A DNA stretch of 64,000 nucleotides. It comes from Epiperipatus broadwayi (taxonomy: Eukaryota > Onychophora > Udeonychophora > Euonychophora > Peripatidae). Of this stretch, positions 24,301-36,020 are shown in pieces. Location of the stretch: assembly GCA_028023455.1 (NCBI GenBank), contig JAQFVV010006733.1, positions 310,001 through 374,000 on the forward strand, read 5' to 3'. Within the stretch, counting starts at the first letter, position 1, and each line of letters starts with the position of its first letter. The position numbers and the translations under genes were made by a program. The notes beneath the pieces are model-generated. The model was not told the DNA's origin. It searched no databases and saw only the letters and a program-made list of their open reading frames with translations.

Positions 24301-25239
24301 ATAGTAAACATTCAGTATACTGAATGAATAGATTAATACATATATCGTAGGTATTTACTGTTTGTGTTGATTTTATGCACAACTGATTAATTTACTTATT
24401 TAGAAGTTTAGAAAATAAATTAATGCAAATGTAATTTAAATGAGTCAAGTGATATTTTTTGGGGGAAGGAGGATTCCTGAACATATCTTTGTAAATAAAA
24501 TGGTAATATCTGTAATTAATTAAGCAAGATTTAAATATTTTTATCATTTTACTTTTATTATATTGATCGACTGTGACTGTTTTAAAAAACAATTTTGTAT
24601 CTTTTGTTGTTTTATCTCTTCACTGTAGTTCTTGCCATTTGAAGCTAAAACTTAATAACACATCTGATTTATTAAGCCCTAGCCATTAAGGCATTTATTT
24701 TGAAAGTTAACCTCTTCAAACTGTTCTAATATAAATATGAATGAAATTCAATGACCTTCTCCAGCATTTCAGTTATTTCTTTGTTCACTCTCTCATCATT
24801 TCCTTTCTGATTGTATTACCAACATCAAGAAAAATATAATGTCGCCCTAACTATACCCCCTGCCTCTTGTGTTGGTTGTAATTATACTTCAACAGCATGC
24901 ACCCAGAGCTTAGTTTTAGAAATCAAAATGTCTATTCATAATATGAGATTATATTTGAGGTATGTGTATTAGTATTTCTAAAATAATAGATTAACACAAT
25001 TTTGCAAGAACTTTTAGATTGAAAAAGAAAATTAAAAAAAAAAAAGATTTTAAATCAAATAAATGTTTTTATTCATAATCTATTAATATCAGCAGATTGT
25101 ATTAACATAACGCACAGCATATATACGTATGTGTGTCATTTTTTCAAGATGTTCAATATTTTTTTTATATTGCTTACATTAAATAATTTTTTTAAAAAAA
25201 CATCTTATTTTTTAAACTTACATTGTTGTATTCAATTAC
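24301..25239. other. A+T-rich stretch, nothing recognised
   Basis: There is a small palindrome CATTCAGTATACTGAATG near 24,309-24,326. Nothing else is seen. Confidence 0.5.
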
Positions 25240-25276
25240 CTGACACTTTTGGCTATTTAGCAGTCTTCTTCAGAAC
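25240..25276 (-). ncRNA. Hammerhead-like PLE-terminal motif
   Basis: The minus strand reads TTCTGAAGAAGACTGCTAAA, then TAGCCAAAAGTGTCAGG. CUGAAGA fits the CUGANGA box (25,267-25,273). GCTA/TAGC can pair as stem II. CAAAAGTGTC replaces the usual CGAAACGTGTC of PLE ends. No RT remnant is recognisable next to it, so it may be a solitary 3' end. Confidence 0.35.
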
Positions 25277-25534
25277 TATTAAATAAAAATATTTAAAATA
25301 ACAACTTTAAAGAGGATTGCTAGACTGTCAAAACTGTTGAATAATTGAATAAAAGCATTGTGTAAAGTGCAAGACTGATTTTTTTTTAGAGATTTATTAT
25401 ATATAAATGTTATTATCTAAACCATAATCATCATCATTATTAGTGGCATTCACTAGTGAGTATAACATTCTATTCTAGAAGAAAAAATAGAAATATATAA
25501 AAACTAATCCATGAACTACAAATGCATTCGCACA

Positions 25535-25640
25535 TATACCTCATGGTGCAATGATAGCATATATTATTGCATGCTTATGGGTTTGAATCTAAACTCTTAA
25601 AACATTTTTTCATTATATTTCACTTTTTTTAAAATAATTG
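25535..25640 (+). mobile_element. tRNA-like SINE copy
   Basis: CTCATGGTGCAATGATAG (box A-like) and GGGTTTGAATCT (box B-like, around 25,579-25,590) are spaced as in a tRNA-derived SINE head. An A+T-rich body follows. It is too diverged for a working tRNA. Confidence 0.5.
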
Positions 25641-27235
25641 GTTTATAGCTACCCCATTTAACTATCTAATATTGATTGATAAACCAGTATCTTATAGGGA
25701 GTGTACAACAAAAATGAAAAACCACTCAAATCTTCATTATCTAGCCTAGTGTATATTGTTTTACATCCTTATTGCATGAGAGGCTCCTGGAAAAGTCTTT
25801 ATTGTGCAATATGTTATTCAAAAGCTATTTTACATTTTAAATATATGCTCAGCTTTCGGAACATCATGTGATAATTAGCTTCCAAGTGATAAGTTCACTG
25901 CTACAGTTTTATTCAGTTCAGCGAAGTGAAATGTGTTTTTTTTTACTCAGTTCAATTGAGAATCCAGGAATCTTTAGCTTTTGAATTTGCTATTAAATCA
26001 CTACTCTAAAACACATAGATTCTTTCATCTGTTTAATTAACATTTCCCAACCTTTAAATTCTGCAGCATTTTTTTTTCTAAAGATTTCATTACTTTACTT
26101 AATTATAATTTCACTTTAGATTCTATTCTCAGAATGAACTCAACTATGCTTACATCCATAGAGTTTTTTAAATTGTGTATAAATAAGTGTTGCCTCTTAT
26201 ATTAAAACTATGCTTAAGATTACCATGGAAAATTATATGCTTTTGACTTACTGAATGTAATGATATTGAACCTATGATTACAAGAGGCACATCTTTATTG
26301 GATTGGTCATATTAAGTAATTGAATTGTATTAGACCTGCTTTTAAAGAGTAATGTAATTAGAAGAGTGTAGAATTATACTTTAAGACTATATTAGTTTAT
26401 AAATAAGCTTAAAGAGTATCTGTTATAATGTTTGCCATTAAGAGAGCTGGTCAATACAATAATAGCTTATTTATTATTGCTTGCACATTACATTGCATTT
26501 TTGATTATATGAGTATATACCTCAATAGATCAATTTAGATAAATAAAACAACCTATTTTAAATAGGGAATGCAAGGCATTACATATTACAGATAATAGAG
26601 TACTTACATATGTTTTTACATTTATATGCTATCATTCTGATATCTTACATCATCATCATCATCAATATGTTTTTTAAAATCTATTCTGATTTTTTTTCTT
26701 TGTCTAAGTATTATTTCTATTTCCTATTTTTAAATTTATTTTTATTTTCCCCACACATATGCATTCTGCCTCACTGCTGTTATGAAGCAACCATTTCAAA
26801 ATACATGCATACGTTTTTGCAAGTATTTGTGATAACAAATGAAGATAGTAAAATAAAAAAACAAACAAGGATAAGCAAATAAATTAAGCAGACCTTAATG
26901 ATGATGTGTAGATTAAAGAACTTAAAGATAAGTTAGATAATCTAGCAAAAATAAATAAATAAAATTTTGATAAAGAATTCACAAAATATATCTCATTTAA
27001 CATACACAGTGTATTGAAACCAAAGTTTTGTTAGATCATTAGGGAAAAGCCTGCAGCAGATACTTGTGGAAAAAGTTATTTGCCCTGATGTAGAATCCTA
27101 AAGAATGTTTCTTAATAATTTGCCGTTGCATTTGTTTTAACTTTTAATTTTTAAGAGCTGTTCTTCAAGAATCTCCTCAATGCTTTTTATATTATAAGAT
27201 ATATATATGTTTTTATTCATCATCATTTACTAATG
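25641..27235. other. A+T-rich stretch, nothing recognised
   Basis: There is a short TCA run at 26,650-26,663. The hydrophobic open frame at 26,610-26,882 is low complexity and I reject it as a gene. Confidence 0.5.
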
Positions 27236-27385
27236 CTTCTGCTCTGCATGATTAGTGCAGTGGTAGAATAGTGGACTTTAGAAGTCAAGATTCATAAATC
27301 GCAGCTTAACTCTGTCATTTCTGGTACTCAAACTTTATATAAAATTCCAAGCAATAAACAATTCATTTATTTTCACTAATGATTT
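27236..27385 (+). mobile_element. tRNA-like SINE copy
   Basis: The head reads GCATGATTAGTGCAGTGGTAG (box A-like at its 3' half) followed by AAGATTCATAAATC (weak box B). The tail, CAAGCAATAAACAATTCAT, resembles the tail of the next SINE-like copy. Confidence 0.5.
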
Positions 27386-27504
27386 TGTAAATCACAAGCT
27401 ATAATGAGGGGGGGGGGCACATTTTTAAAAAAATAATAATGATAAGATTCAATAAGGAGAACTATGTTTATGTGTTATATTGATGTATATAAAAATATCT
27501 ATAC

Positions 27505-27660
27505 CTTACATGGCTTAATGTAACAGCAGAGTGTCTGACACTGGAGTACAAGGTTTTCATATTGATTCCTGTTCTGGCACTTATGCTGCTTAAATTTCTT
27601 GTGAACTTCTAAGTAGTAAAACCATTTAGTTCTTATTTATTTTATAAAATATCTATAAGG
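27505..27660 (+). mobile_element. tRNA-like SINE copy
   Basis: The head is ATGGCTTAATGTAACAGCAG, and a TTGATTCCTG box B-like site lies ~50 bases on. The tail AAGTAGTAAAACCATTTAG resembles the neighbouring copy's tail, so both probably belong to one family. Confidence 0.5.
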
Positions 27661-27931
27661 AACTACAATGCCTTTGACCTGGAGTTTTAGGTGAAGTCCA
27701 AAATTGTTCAGATTCTAAGCAAACCTAAGAATTTTTTTCAAGTAGACAATTCAGCTAGTCATCCATTTGTTGATTGTTAAATGGATATCCAACTATTGCT
27801 TGCTAGAAAACAAAATCATCTCACTGTCTGGCAAAGTGTCTAGCATGATGAGAATAGGTCTTTTCTTCAATATTTTTTTTTTTTGGTGAAAGAAATGTTA
27901 AAAAATCCTATTCTCTGCAATAAGCTTACAC

Positions 27932-28403
27932 CAGGGGTGGGCAAATAATGGCCCTCTAAGAGTTTCTATGCGGCCCTCCAAGACAATCAGAAAAATACAT
28001 TTTGAAATGAGATTTCCTTACTGTGCATGACCGAAGATTCATCTATTATTTTCCACTAAGATGGCCACATCAATACACATGCACAGTGTAGATACTATGT
28101 GCAGGGCTTTCTTTTCCAGTTGATCTAGTTAATTTCAATTTTGTCTTTGCATTAGCAAATATATACATTTCCAACTTTAGTGAAACCATGAACCCTCCAA
28201 AAAAATCGGTGATGAATGTCATGTATTTAATGAAGAATGGACAAACAAATATTTCTTTGGTAATACAATGAATAAAGCAGTGTGTTTATTGCATCATAAA
28301 AAAGGTGCGGCCCTCCGCTAACCTTCACTTTTACAATGTGGCCTCCGATGCGGCCCTCCACCAACCTCTGTGGCCCTTGAGCCAAAACAATTGCCCACCC
28401 CTG
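27932..28403 (+). mobile_element. hAT transposon derivative with perfect 8-bp TSD
   Basis: Perfect 13-bp inverted ends, CAGGGGTGGGCAA and TTGCCCACCCCTG, are flanked by a perfect 8-bp target duplication GCTTACAC (27,924-27,931 and 28,404-28,411). CAGGGGTGGGCAA ends and 8-bp duplications are diagnostic of hAT elements. The 472-bp element is an internally deleted derivative. It keeps the first part of a transposase frame (28,188 to about 28,310). Subterminal GCGGCCCTCC motifs occur near both ends and may be transposase-binding sites. Confidence 0.9.
28188..28310 (+). pseudogene. hAT transposase N-terminal remnant
   Basis: M-N-P-P-K-K begins at the ATG at 28,188. After a one-base frameshift in an A run, the frame reads D-E-C-H-V-F-N-E-E-W-T-N-K-Y-F-F and then K-A-V-C-L-L-H. 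This is the start of transposases of the GTF2IRD2/ZBED-like hAT group, which begin 'KKRK...FxxEWTxxYFF...PVCLxC', where the C-x2-C begins a zinc finger. Here the second cysteine is changed to histidine. The remainder of the gene is deleted, consistent with a non-autonomous derivative. Confidence 0.65.
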
Positions 28404-28689
28404 GCTTACACAGATCTTTCAAATGTTGAATTCATATTTACAAAGTGAAACTCTGTAATAAGATTTTAATGCAAAAAATAGTCTTAGAACTGCAGTAAAT
28501 AGCTATGCTAGACATTTTATGCAATATTAAAATAAAATAAAATTAATAAGAAGTTGGCATGATTTTTTTAGTTTTTATATAGTAATGTACTATATACATT
28601 AGTTAAAGCAATTAACATTATAGAAAAGTGCCATCACTCTGAAATTTAACATTTGTATTTAAAGATAACTTTATTTGATATGTATATTA

Positions 28690-28938
28690 GAAGGAATCTG
28701 AACTCAGATTTTCAAGCTTCCTACAGCTATGCACTTCGTCTATATAACCAATATATATGATCACATATATATGAAAAAATAAATAATCCTCAATATTCAT
28801 ACTTTGTGTTAAACCAGAACTCATCAGTTCCACACATATAAAATCACTGCTCAGTTTATATTAAGATGTCAAATGACAAGCTTCAATCTTCTCCAGTTTA
28901 GTATAGACTATATATATATATATATATATAGTATATAC

Positions 28939-28982
<44 letters not shown>

Positions 28983-30590
28983 GAGACTTGAACTCAAGCT
29001 TTTAAATTCCACAGCTACCCAATTCATTTATACAACTGATACATATGACCACTTGCATGTGAAAATGAAATGATTACTATTATGCTTATTTCATGCTGAA
29101 ACAGCACTCATTAATTATTCCAGATTACCATCTCCAACACATATATAAAATCACTGTTCAGTTTATACTAAGATAGAAAATTTTCAAATTCTAATAGATA
29201 AACTTTAATTACCTCAACTCTACAACTCTTTAGCTAGCCATATCATTGAAAATTTGAGAATGAAATGCGCAAAAGCCCTTGATGGTACCAATATTATTGC
29301 CAGATCCATGTTTGACCCCTCATATATAGGTCCTTAATATGACCATTTAATTATACAGAAGAGGGATAGGCAGAATACAGGCTGAATATGTAATATTTAA
29401 ATACATGTATATTGTCTATACTAAACTTAGTGTAATTCTAAGAGACTTGAACTCTCAAACTTCTGCAGCTATCCAATCCATATTATACAACTGATACACA
29501 TGACCACATACACGTGAAAAAAATAAATTTATCTCCAATATATGTACTTTGTGCTGAACCAGCATTTATAAGTTGGTTCAGATCATCTCCAACACATATA
29601 TAGAATCATTGCTCAGTTTATATTAAGATTTAAAAAAAATTGTCAAACTTTAATGGACAAGCTTCAATCCTCTTCACTTTCCAACTCTTCAGCCATCCAT
29701 AACATTGAAAATCTGAGGATGAAATGCTCAAAGGCCTTGATGATGCCAATATTATTGTCTTGCCCATGTTGACCCTAAATCAATCTGACCCTCTACACAT
29801 AGGATCTTAATATGTCCATTTAATCACACAGAAGATGAATATTTAAATACATATACATTGTCTATACTAAACTTAATGTAATTGTCCATGACTATCCAAT
29901 TAATTTTATACAAACACATACCACATATATGTGAAAAAGATAAATGATCTCCAATAACCATATTTTGTGCTGAACCGGCATCAGTTTGGTCCAGATCACT
30001 ATCTCCAACACAAAAAAATCTTCAAACTTTAATAAACACACTTCAATCCTCTTCGCTTTCCAACTCTTCAGCCATCTATAACATTGAAAATCTGAGGATG
30101 AAATGCTCAAAGCCCTTGATGATTCCACATTATTGCCATACCCATGTTACCCTAAGTCAATCTGACCCCATACACATAGATTGACTTAGGGTTAATATGG
30201 GTATGATAATAATATTGGCATCATCAAGTGCTTTGAGCATTTTGATCTTGGATTTTCAATATTATGGATGATTGAAGAGTTGGAGAGTGGAGGGGATTGA
30301 AGCTGTCCATTAAAGTTTGAACATTTGCTATCTTAATTAATATAAACAGAGCAGTGATTCTATATATGTGTTGGAGATGGTGATCTGGACCAACTGATAA
30401 GTGCTGGTTCAGCACAAAATACGGTTGTTGGAAATCATTTATCTTTTTCATAATTATGTGGTCATGTGTATCAGTAATATAAGATGGATTGGATAGCTGT
30501 GGGAGTTTGAAATTCTGAATACAAGTCTCTTGTAATTACATTAAGTTTAGTTTAGACAATGTACTTACATATTGTATATATACATCGATT
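28690..30590. repeat. Family W tandem array ending in an inverted unit
   Basis: Minus-oriented W units of about 440-455 bases follow each other: a partial at 28,690-28,905, then about 28,986-29,442, 29,443-29,885, and a partial at 29,886-30,178. The unit junction reads TACTAAACTTAATGTAATT, then CTAAGAGACTTGAACTC. From about 30,178 the orientation flips and one unit runs in plus orientation to about 30,590. The flip point is the palindrome around GACTTAGGGT / ACCCTAAGTC. A (TA)n tract (about 28,909-28,978) separates the first partial from the second. Short open frames inside are not genes. Confidence 0.8.
28909..28978. repeat. (TA)n microsatellite
   Basis: Two TA runs are broken by GTATATACTAAA. 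They sit between W units. Confidence 0.9.
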
Positions 30591-32071
30591 TCCATAGCAT
30601 TAAATGTAAAAGAATTTGTTTATGTTAATAGAAGATTATCATTGTAATTGTTTTTTTTTTAAATATATAGTTTAAAAAAACTACAATATTTTATATATAC
30701 TGTATTATAAAAAAAATAAGTTAATTGCATTTACTTTTTGATTGCACTAATTTATCAATTAAAAAAACATATTTTAAAAAATATTAATAATTTCGTAAGA
30801 ATATAAACATTAAGATTCATACCATTATTTTTTAGAAAAATAAAAAATCTGGCTATTGAAAAGGGTAAAGAGAAATTTTACACTTCGCTGAGATTGAAAT
30901 TAAGACTGTTAAAATATGAATTCTAGCAGCAATATATTATTTAAACAATATCCTGCTGTCCATTAACCTTGCATTTTATTCAATATTAAATAAGCAGGCA
31001 GAATAGGGAAAGGAAAAGTCTTGAAAGAAATTTGTTAATTATTTGAAATATTGACATCATTTAATCAAAGTTAAACATTTGTAAAAAAAATCAAGTGCAT
31101 GAACGAAATACTTTACTTAGTATATTATTTGACAATTCAGTGTTTAAAATTAATTTTTAATGTTTTTAGTTTCTACTGTGGCTTTCATTTTGATAGAAAA
31201 TGGCTGCTACATTTTTTTTTAGCATTTTTTATCTTTTTTTTTTTTTTTTTTTTTTTTTGTGAATTGTCACATTTAAAATATTTATATCTAGTGATCCCAT
31301 AACACGCTGCAGAAAACTTTGTTATGAATGCCAATTACTCAATTGATAGATTACTTTATCACTGAAATTATAGATTTTAGTATGCCAAGTTAATGCAACA
31401 ATTCTGATATAAAATATAGATAATAACATAATCACAAATTATACAATACATTAGCAGATTTTTCCATTTAATCAAACTTGTCTGTTAGTAAATCATCTTT
31501 TATACAAACGAATTGATACGATGTTGGTGTAAAAAATATGGATAATCAATCATACATACTGTGATTCATTTTATATAAATCTGTAATGTCTGTTTTTAAA
31601 TTAGTTAATTAAAAAGAAATACAACAAATGTGCATGTGTATTTATGTAAATAAAAACAGTTTAGAAAGTGATATAAATATAAGTAATCAATCGCATAAGA
31701 AGATTCGCTTTATATAAATATGCTATGTCTAGTTTTAAATTAATTATAGAGGAATACAATGAGTGTGTGTGTATGTGTATGTGTACAAATAAAGATAGAG
31801 AAAAATATATTACATAAATGCAAAGAAAAATATTAAGTTATCAAATAGTTTTTGCTCCAGTTGTCATGTGCCATTAGAGCACTGGAAATTACAGACCTCG
31901 GCTGCAATCCATAGATTTCTAGTTCTTAAATTTACCACTTTACTAATGTACTTTAAGATGCAGGGCAAAACTACTATATTTATTTTTTTAATTAGTTTTA
32001 TAAATAGTAAATGTTCATATGAAAGTAAATGTAGAAAAGATGAACATGTAAGCATAAACAAAGATATTAAT
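30591..32071. other. A+T-rich stretch, nothing firm
   Basis: There is a T-run with one C at about 31,226-31,258, and the frame around it is low complexity. The segment 31,864-32,071 may be the 3' untranslated part of the minus-strand remnant at 32,072-32,410. Confidence 0.4.
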
Positions 32072-32410
32072 TTATAGCATCATAGCTGTATGCTTAACCA
32101 AAAGGGTTCTATATGGAAGACATATTTCAAAAGTACTATTTATTAGATAAGTTTTAGATTCAGATTGCTTTTTAAACAACATCAAATTGGTAATGGATTC
32201 TGGAAGCAAGTTTCTATATTTCAGAGACCACTTACAAATAACTCTAGAAATTTCATCTATTAAGTAGTAATGAAGAACAAAACATTTGAATCTGATAAGA
32301 GAAGCATCATTGCAATTAAGACCATGATTTAAAAAAAGACTAAGAAGAAACCAATTTAAATAAAAGAAATCAGCTAAGAAGTCAGATGCAAATCTCTCTC
32401 CTGGAGCCAC
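32072..32410 (-). pseudogene. Possible LINE ORF2 C-terminus (tentative)
   Basis: An open minus-strand stretch of 112 codons. Residues 60-85 include W-S-L-K-Y-R-N-L-L-P-E-S-I followed by F-K-K-Q, which resembles the 'WNxLPxSVVxxxSxxxFKxxL' C-terminal segment of CR1/L2-type LINE proteins. The N-terminal half is hydrophobic and unassigned. A minus-strand reading just upstream (F-V-D-D-Q-K-L-F, about 32,425-32,450) could be a displaced active-site remnant or chance. No start site or promoter is evident. It could also be an unrelated decayed gene. Confidence 0.35.
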
Positions 32411-33331
32411 TATGTGTAAAAAAGTTTTTGATCATCAACAAATGAAACTTTTTCTAGTCATATATTTATTAATTCTAGTTCCATTTACTATTTTTAATGT
32501 GTGAAGTCTATTAATAAAATACATTATTTCAAATTAAATTGTGATTGAATGTTTAGTTATTTGAATCATCTAATATTTTAGCACCAGAAATAATAGATTG
32601 AGATTTGATCCAGGCATTTTTACTTCTCAACTACACAAGAGTGTAGGTTTAAATAACATAAATTTTACAAAATCACTTCAAATACTGCTTGATTGTGGGG
32701 AGCATTTAGTCCATGACCTATAAAATTTCAAATTAATCTAGGTGAAACTTGGAAATTTTTTACAAGTAAAAGCCAACTTTACTAGCTATCAAGAAATTAG
32801 TTAATAAATTTCTTGAATCCTGGTGCTGTAGTCTTGTTTACTGATTTTTTCTGGAGATCATGTGGGAAATAAATTTCCTACAGAGAGGTTAATAAAAACA
32901 AAACAAAAAATTAATTTTATTTTCATACAGAAATTTTCAATTTAAGTTAAGTATTAAAAAGTAAAATGTAGTCATATAAGTTAAGTATTAATAAGTAAAA
33001 TGTAGTCATAAACAAGCATGTTTCAAACTTTATTTGACATAATCATTGGATTAAGAATAAATATTATATTGGGAGGGGGGCTAAAGGAATAGGGATATAA
33101 GAATTAGTGGTGATTCGGATTGCTGGTTGTATGATAGATATTTAGATAATCACTCTATTATATTTGATATTTATATATCATTGATCAATGAAAATAAAAT
33201 GAAATTGATTTATGTTTATTTTGTGAATTTTAAAAGTTTTTAAAAAATAGATACTCATTTATTTTTCAATTAAATAACATTCCACATTACAACCTCTAAT
33301 CAAATAGTTAGTTTATAAAATCCCCAAAATG
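32411..33331. other. A+T-rich stretch with one small tandem duplication
   Basis: A 34-bp unit is tandemly duplicated at 32,943-32,976 and 32,977-33,010. Otherwise nothing is recognised. Confidence 0.5.
32943..33010. repeat. 34-bp tandem duplication
   Basis: Two near-identical units starting TAAGTTAAGTATTAA. Confidence 0.9.
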
Positions 33332-33344
33332 ATTTTCAATTGTT

Positions 33345-34474
33345 AATATATAGGGTATATGAGCACAGACTTTCACACGACCAACCCCTCTCCACTCTAT
33401 CTAATAACACTGAAACACTTAAACACATATATGTTGAAAAGATAAATAATCACCAATACACATATTTCATACTAAACCAGCAATTATCAGTTGGTCCAGA
33501 TTATCATCTCCACACATATACACTATAAGTGCTCAGATATATATTAAAATAGACAAACCTCATACTTTAATGGGCAGGCTTCAATCTACTCCACACTCCA
33601 ACTCTTCAACTGTCCATCCAATTAAAAATCTGATGGAATGCTCAAAGACCACCCTGAGGCCGAGATTTTTGTCACACCCATGTTGACCTAAAGTCAATCT
33701 GAACCCCATATGTACAGGACATAATCCATTTAATACATATGCAAGGATGGGCAGACATTTCTACAATGTAATAACTGAAACACAGGCTTATATATACCTG
33801 TGTCTATATATATGTAATATATAGTGTATATGAGCACAGACTTTGACATGACCAACCACTCTCCACTCTATCTAATAACACTGAAACAAACACATTTATG
33901 TTGAAAATATAAATAATCACCAATACACATATTTCATGCTAAACGAGCAATCATCAGTTGGTCCAGATTATCATCTCCACACATATACACTATTTCAGTT
34001 ATTACATTGTAGAGATGTCTGCCCATCCTTACATATGTATTAAATGGATTATGTCCTGTACATGTGGGGTTCAGATTGACTTTAGGTCAACATGGGGGTG
34101 ACAAAAATCTTGGCCTCAGGGTGGCCTGTGAGCATTCCATCATCAGATTTTCAATTGGATGGACGTTTGAAGAGTTGGAGTGTAGAGTAGATTGAAGCCT
34201 GTCTATTAAAGTATGAGGTTTGTCTATCTTAATATATATCTGAGCACTTATAGTGTATATGTGTGGAGATGATAATCTGGACCAACTGATGATTGCTGGT
34301 TTAGCATAAAATACGTATATTGGTGATTATTTATATTTTCAACATATGTGTGTTTAAGTGTTTCAGTGTTATTAGATAGAGTGGAAAGTGGTTGGTCATG
34401 TGAAAGTCTGCTATCATATACCCTATATATATATATATATAGACACAGGTATATAATAAGCCTGTGTTTCAGTT
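33345..34474. mobile_element. Family W foldback element with 13-bp flanking duplication
   Basis: The element is about 1.13 kb and made only of W sequence. One minus unit runs from about 33,346 to 33,800. A partial minus unit follows (about 33,808-33,996). An inverted plus unit runs from about 33,997 to 34,474. The arms pair over several hundred bases (for example GTCAATCTGAACCCCATATG against CATGTGGGGTTCAGATTGAC). The composite is flanked by a perfect 13-bp direct repeat ATTTTCAATTGTT (33,332-33,344 and 34,475-34,487), so it appears to have inserted as one unit. Both W ends also carry a small hairpin, ACAGGCTTAT...ACCTGTGT. No coding capacity is seen. Confidence 0.75.
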
Positions 34475-34487
34475 ATTTTCAATTGTT

Positions 34488-34791
34488 GTAATTTGTTTCC
34501 CTCTTGAAATTTAAGTGAATCAAACATTTTTAATTTAAATATTTGTCACTGTAATAATATAATATTTGGGGCCCATTTTATATTTCCAGGATCAACCAAA
34601 GGAAATTTGTTTGAGTGAAATTGTATAATGATTTTAAATTTCTATTTTGGGATTTAATAAACCAACACTTTGGATAGAGGATTTAGTGATTAGTGGGAGT
34701 ATTATTTAATTTACTATGATTTTTTTTTTTTTCTACGATAAAATTAACTTAGTTATATGCATTTAAGTAATTATATTTTTATACAAAATTA
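34488..34791. other. A+T-rich stretch, nothing recognised
   Basis: No signal is seen. Confidence 0.5.
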
Positions 34792-34806
34792 TATAAATAG
34801 TTTAAT

Positions 34807-34955
34807 TATAAATTTATTTAAACGCACATTCATTACGTAAATAATATTCATTAAAGCTGTAGCCTCAATCACATGCTTGTGGTTTTAAGACCTGTAGAGG
34901 TCCCTACTATCGCATTTTATACGCATGTGATTGAGGCTACAGCCTTAATGAATAT
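34807..34955. mobile_element. Small foldback element with 15-bp flanking duplication
   Basis: The 149-bp unit contains inverted arms (about 34,841-34,876 and 34,921-34,955). They share AATATTCATTAA, GCTGTAGCCTCAATCACATG and their complement. A perfect 15-bp direct repeat TATAAATAGTTTAAT (34,792-34,806 and 34,956-34,970) flanks it. The loop contains AGAGGTCCCTACT. That segment recurs as AGTAGGGACCTCT near 55,199, so the family is dispersed. Confidence 0.75.
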
Positions 34956-34970
34956 TATAAATAGTTTAAT

Positions 34971-35829
34971 AAATTTCAGTTTTAATATCCTAATAATGGT
35001 GTTTACACAGTAAAATACCTAAATTTTTATTTCTTTAAATGCAGATTATTATTAGATGCTTTTGTATTGTTATCAATTCCTAGCAATCATATTTAAAATA
35101 GCTTTTAGCTATTTAATTTCTCACCTGCTTGTTTTTAGGGTGTTTAGAAACATATCTACTGCTGTGATAATAAAATTTATTCACATTTTCATTTATGCCA
35201 CAAGCAAGATGTTTTAATCTAAACAAGTATCTTTTTTTTTTTTTTTGGATATCCTAAAAATTTTCAAAAAGTTCAAAAGCATACCCAGCTTTTTTCATCA
35301 TCCAAATTTCATGTTCATAGAAGATTATAGAAAACACTATAGTTCAAAGAGTTCAGATGTTCTATTTTTAAAATATGCCCCTTGCATTTAAAAGGATCTT
35401 ACAAAATTTTTCTGTTATTAAAATGACTTAAGAACAAGTGTAAAGTATGATTTAGAACAAATGTAATTGGAATATAGTTTAAAGTTTAAAAATGATTTGT
35501 GAAGCAATTGATAAACTGAGTTTTATGATGATAAGTAAAATAGAGTATAATGTTATCAGAAAGATATTTTTTGAGTAAGAAAAAGAAATAGAATGTATTC
35601 AAACTTACATCAGATATTAATAAAATATTGTGAGAATCAAAAAATTTGAAAACAAAATAAATTAGATTGTATAGTAGGAAAAGAATATATAGTTGAGAAA
35701 AAAAGAATAATCAAGAGATTAGAACACTTTCTAACTGATTATTTGTTTTTTACAGAAGTAAATGACAAGTCTGATTATTTATATATATCAATCCTGTAAA
35801 GAATAAAACTTTCCAAATTTAATCCAGTT
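34971..35829. other. A+T-rich stretch, nothing recognised
   Basis: No coding or structured repeat signal is seen. Confidence 0.5.
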
Positions 35830-36020
35830 TCTTTTAATCCATAGATTCTATTCTCTACATCACTTCAGAAAACTTTCTTACTCATCCATCTTACATTGTG
35901 ATCTCTTTTAAATCTTTTACAATCTTTTGGTATCCAATTTAATATTTCAAACAGATTTTTATTGCCAACTTTCCTAAACTCCATTTTATCTTCTAAATTT
36001 GTTCAAAGATGTCATGAAAG
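35830..36020 (-). mobile_element. RTE-type LINE, short C-terminal fragment
   Basis: The minus strand aligns with 60,190-60,360 of the RTE copy. The shared segments include the 'EILNW' and 'CKR' region before the element end. The fragment is ~180 bases, heavily diverged and without an open frame. Confidence 0.5.

Noticed and set aside
29892-30451. Open frames inside W units as genes
   Set aside because: They are fixed features of the repeat sequence, are not conserved between units, and have no domain.
31099-31302. 67-codon frame with poly-Phe
   Set aside because: Produced by a T homopolymer run.
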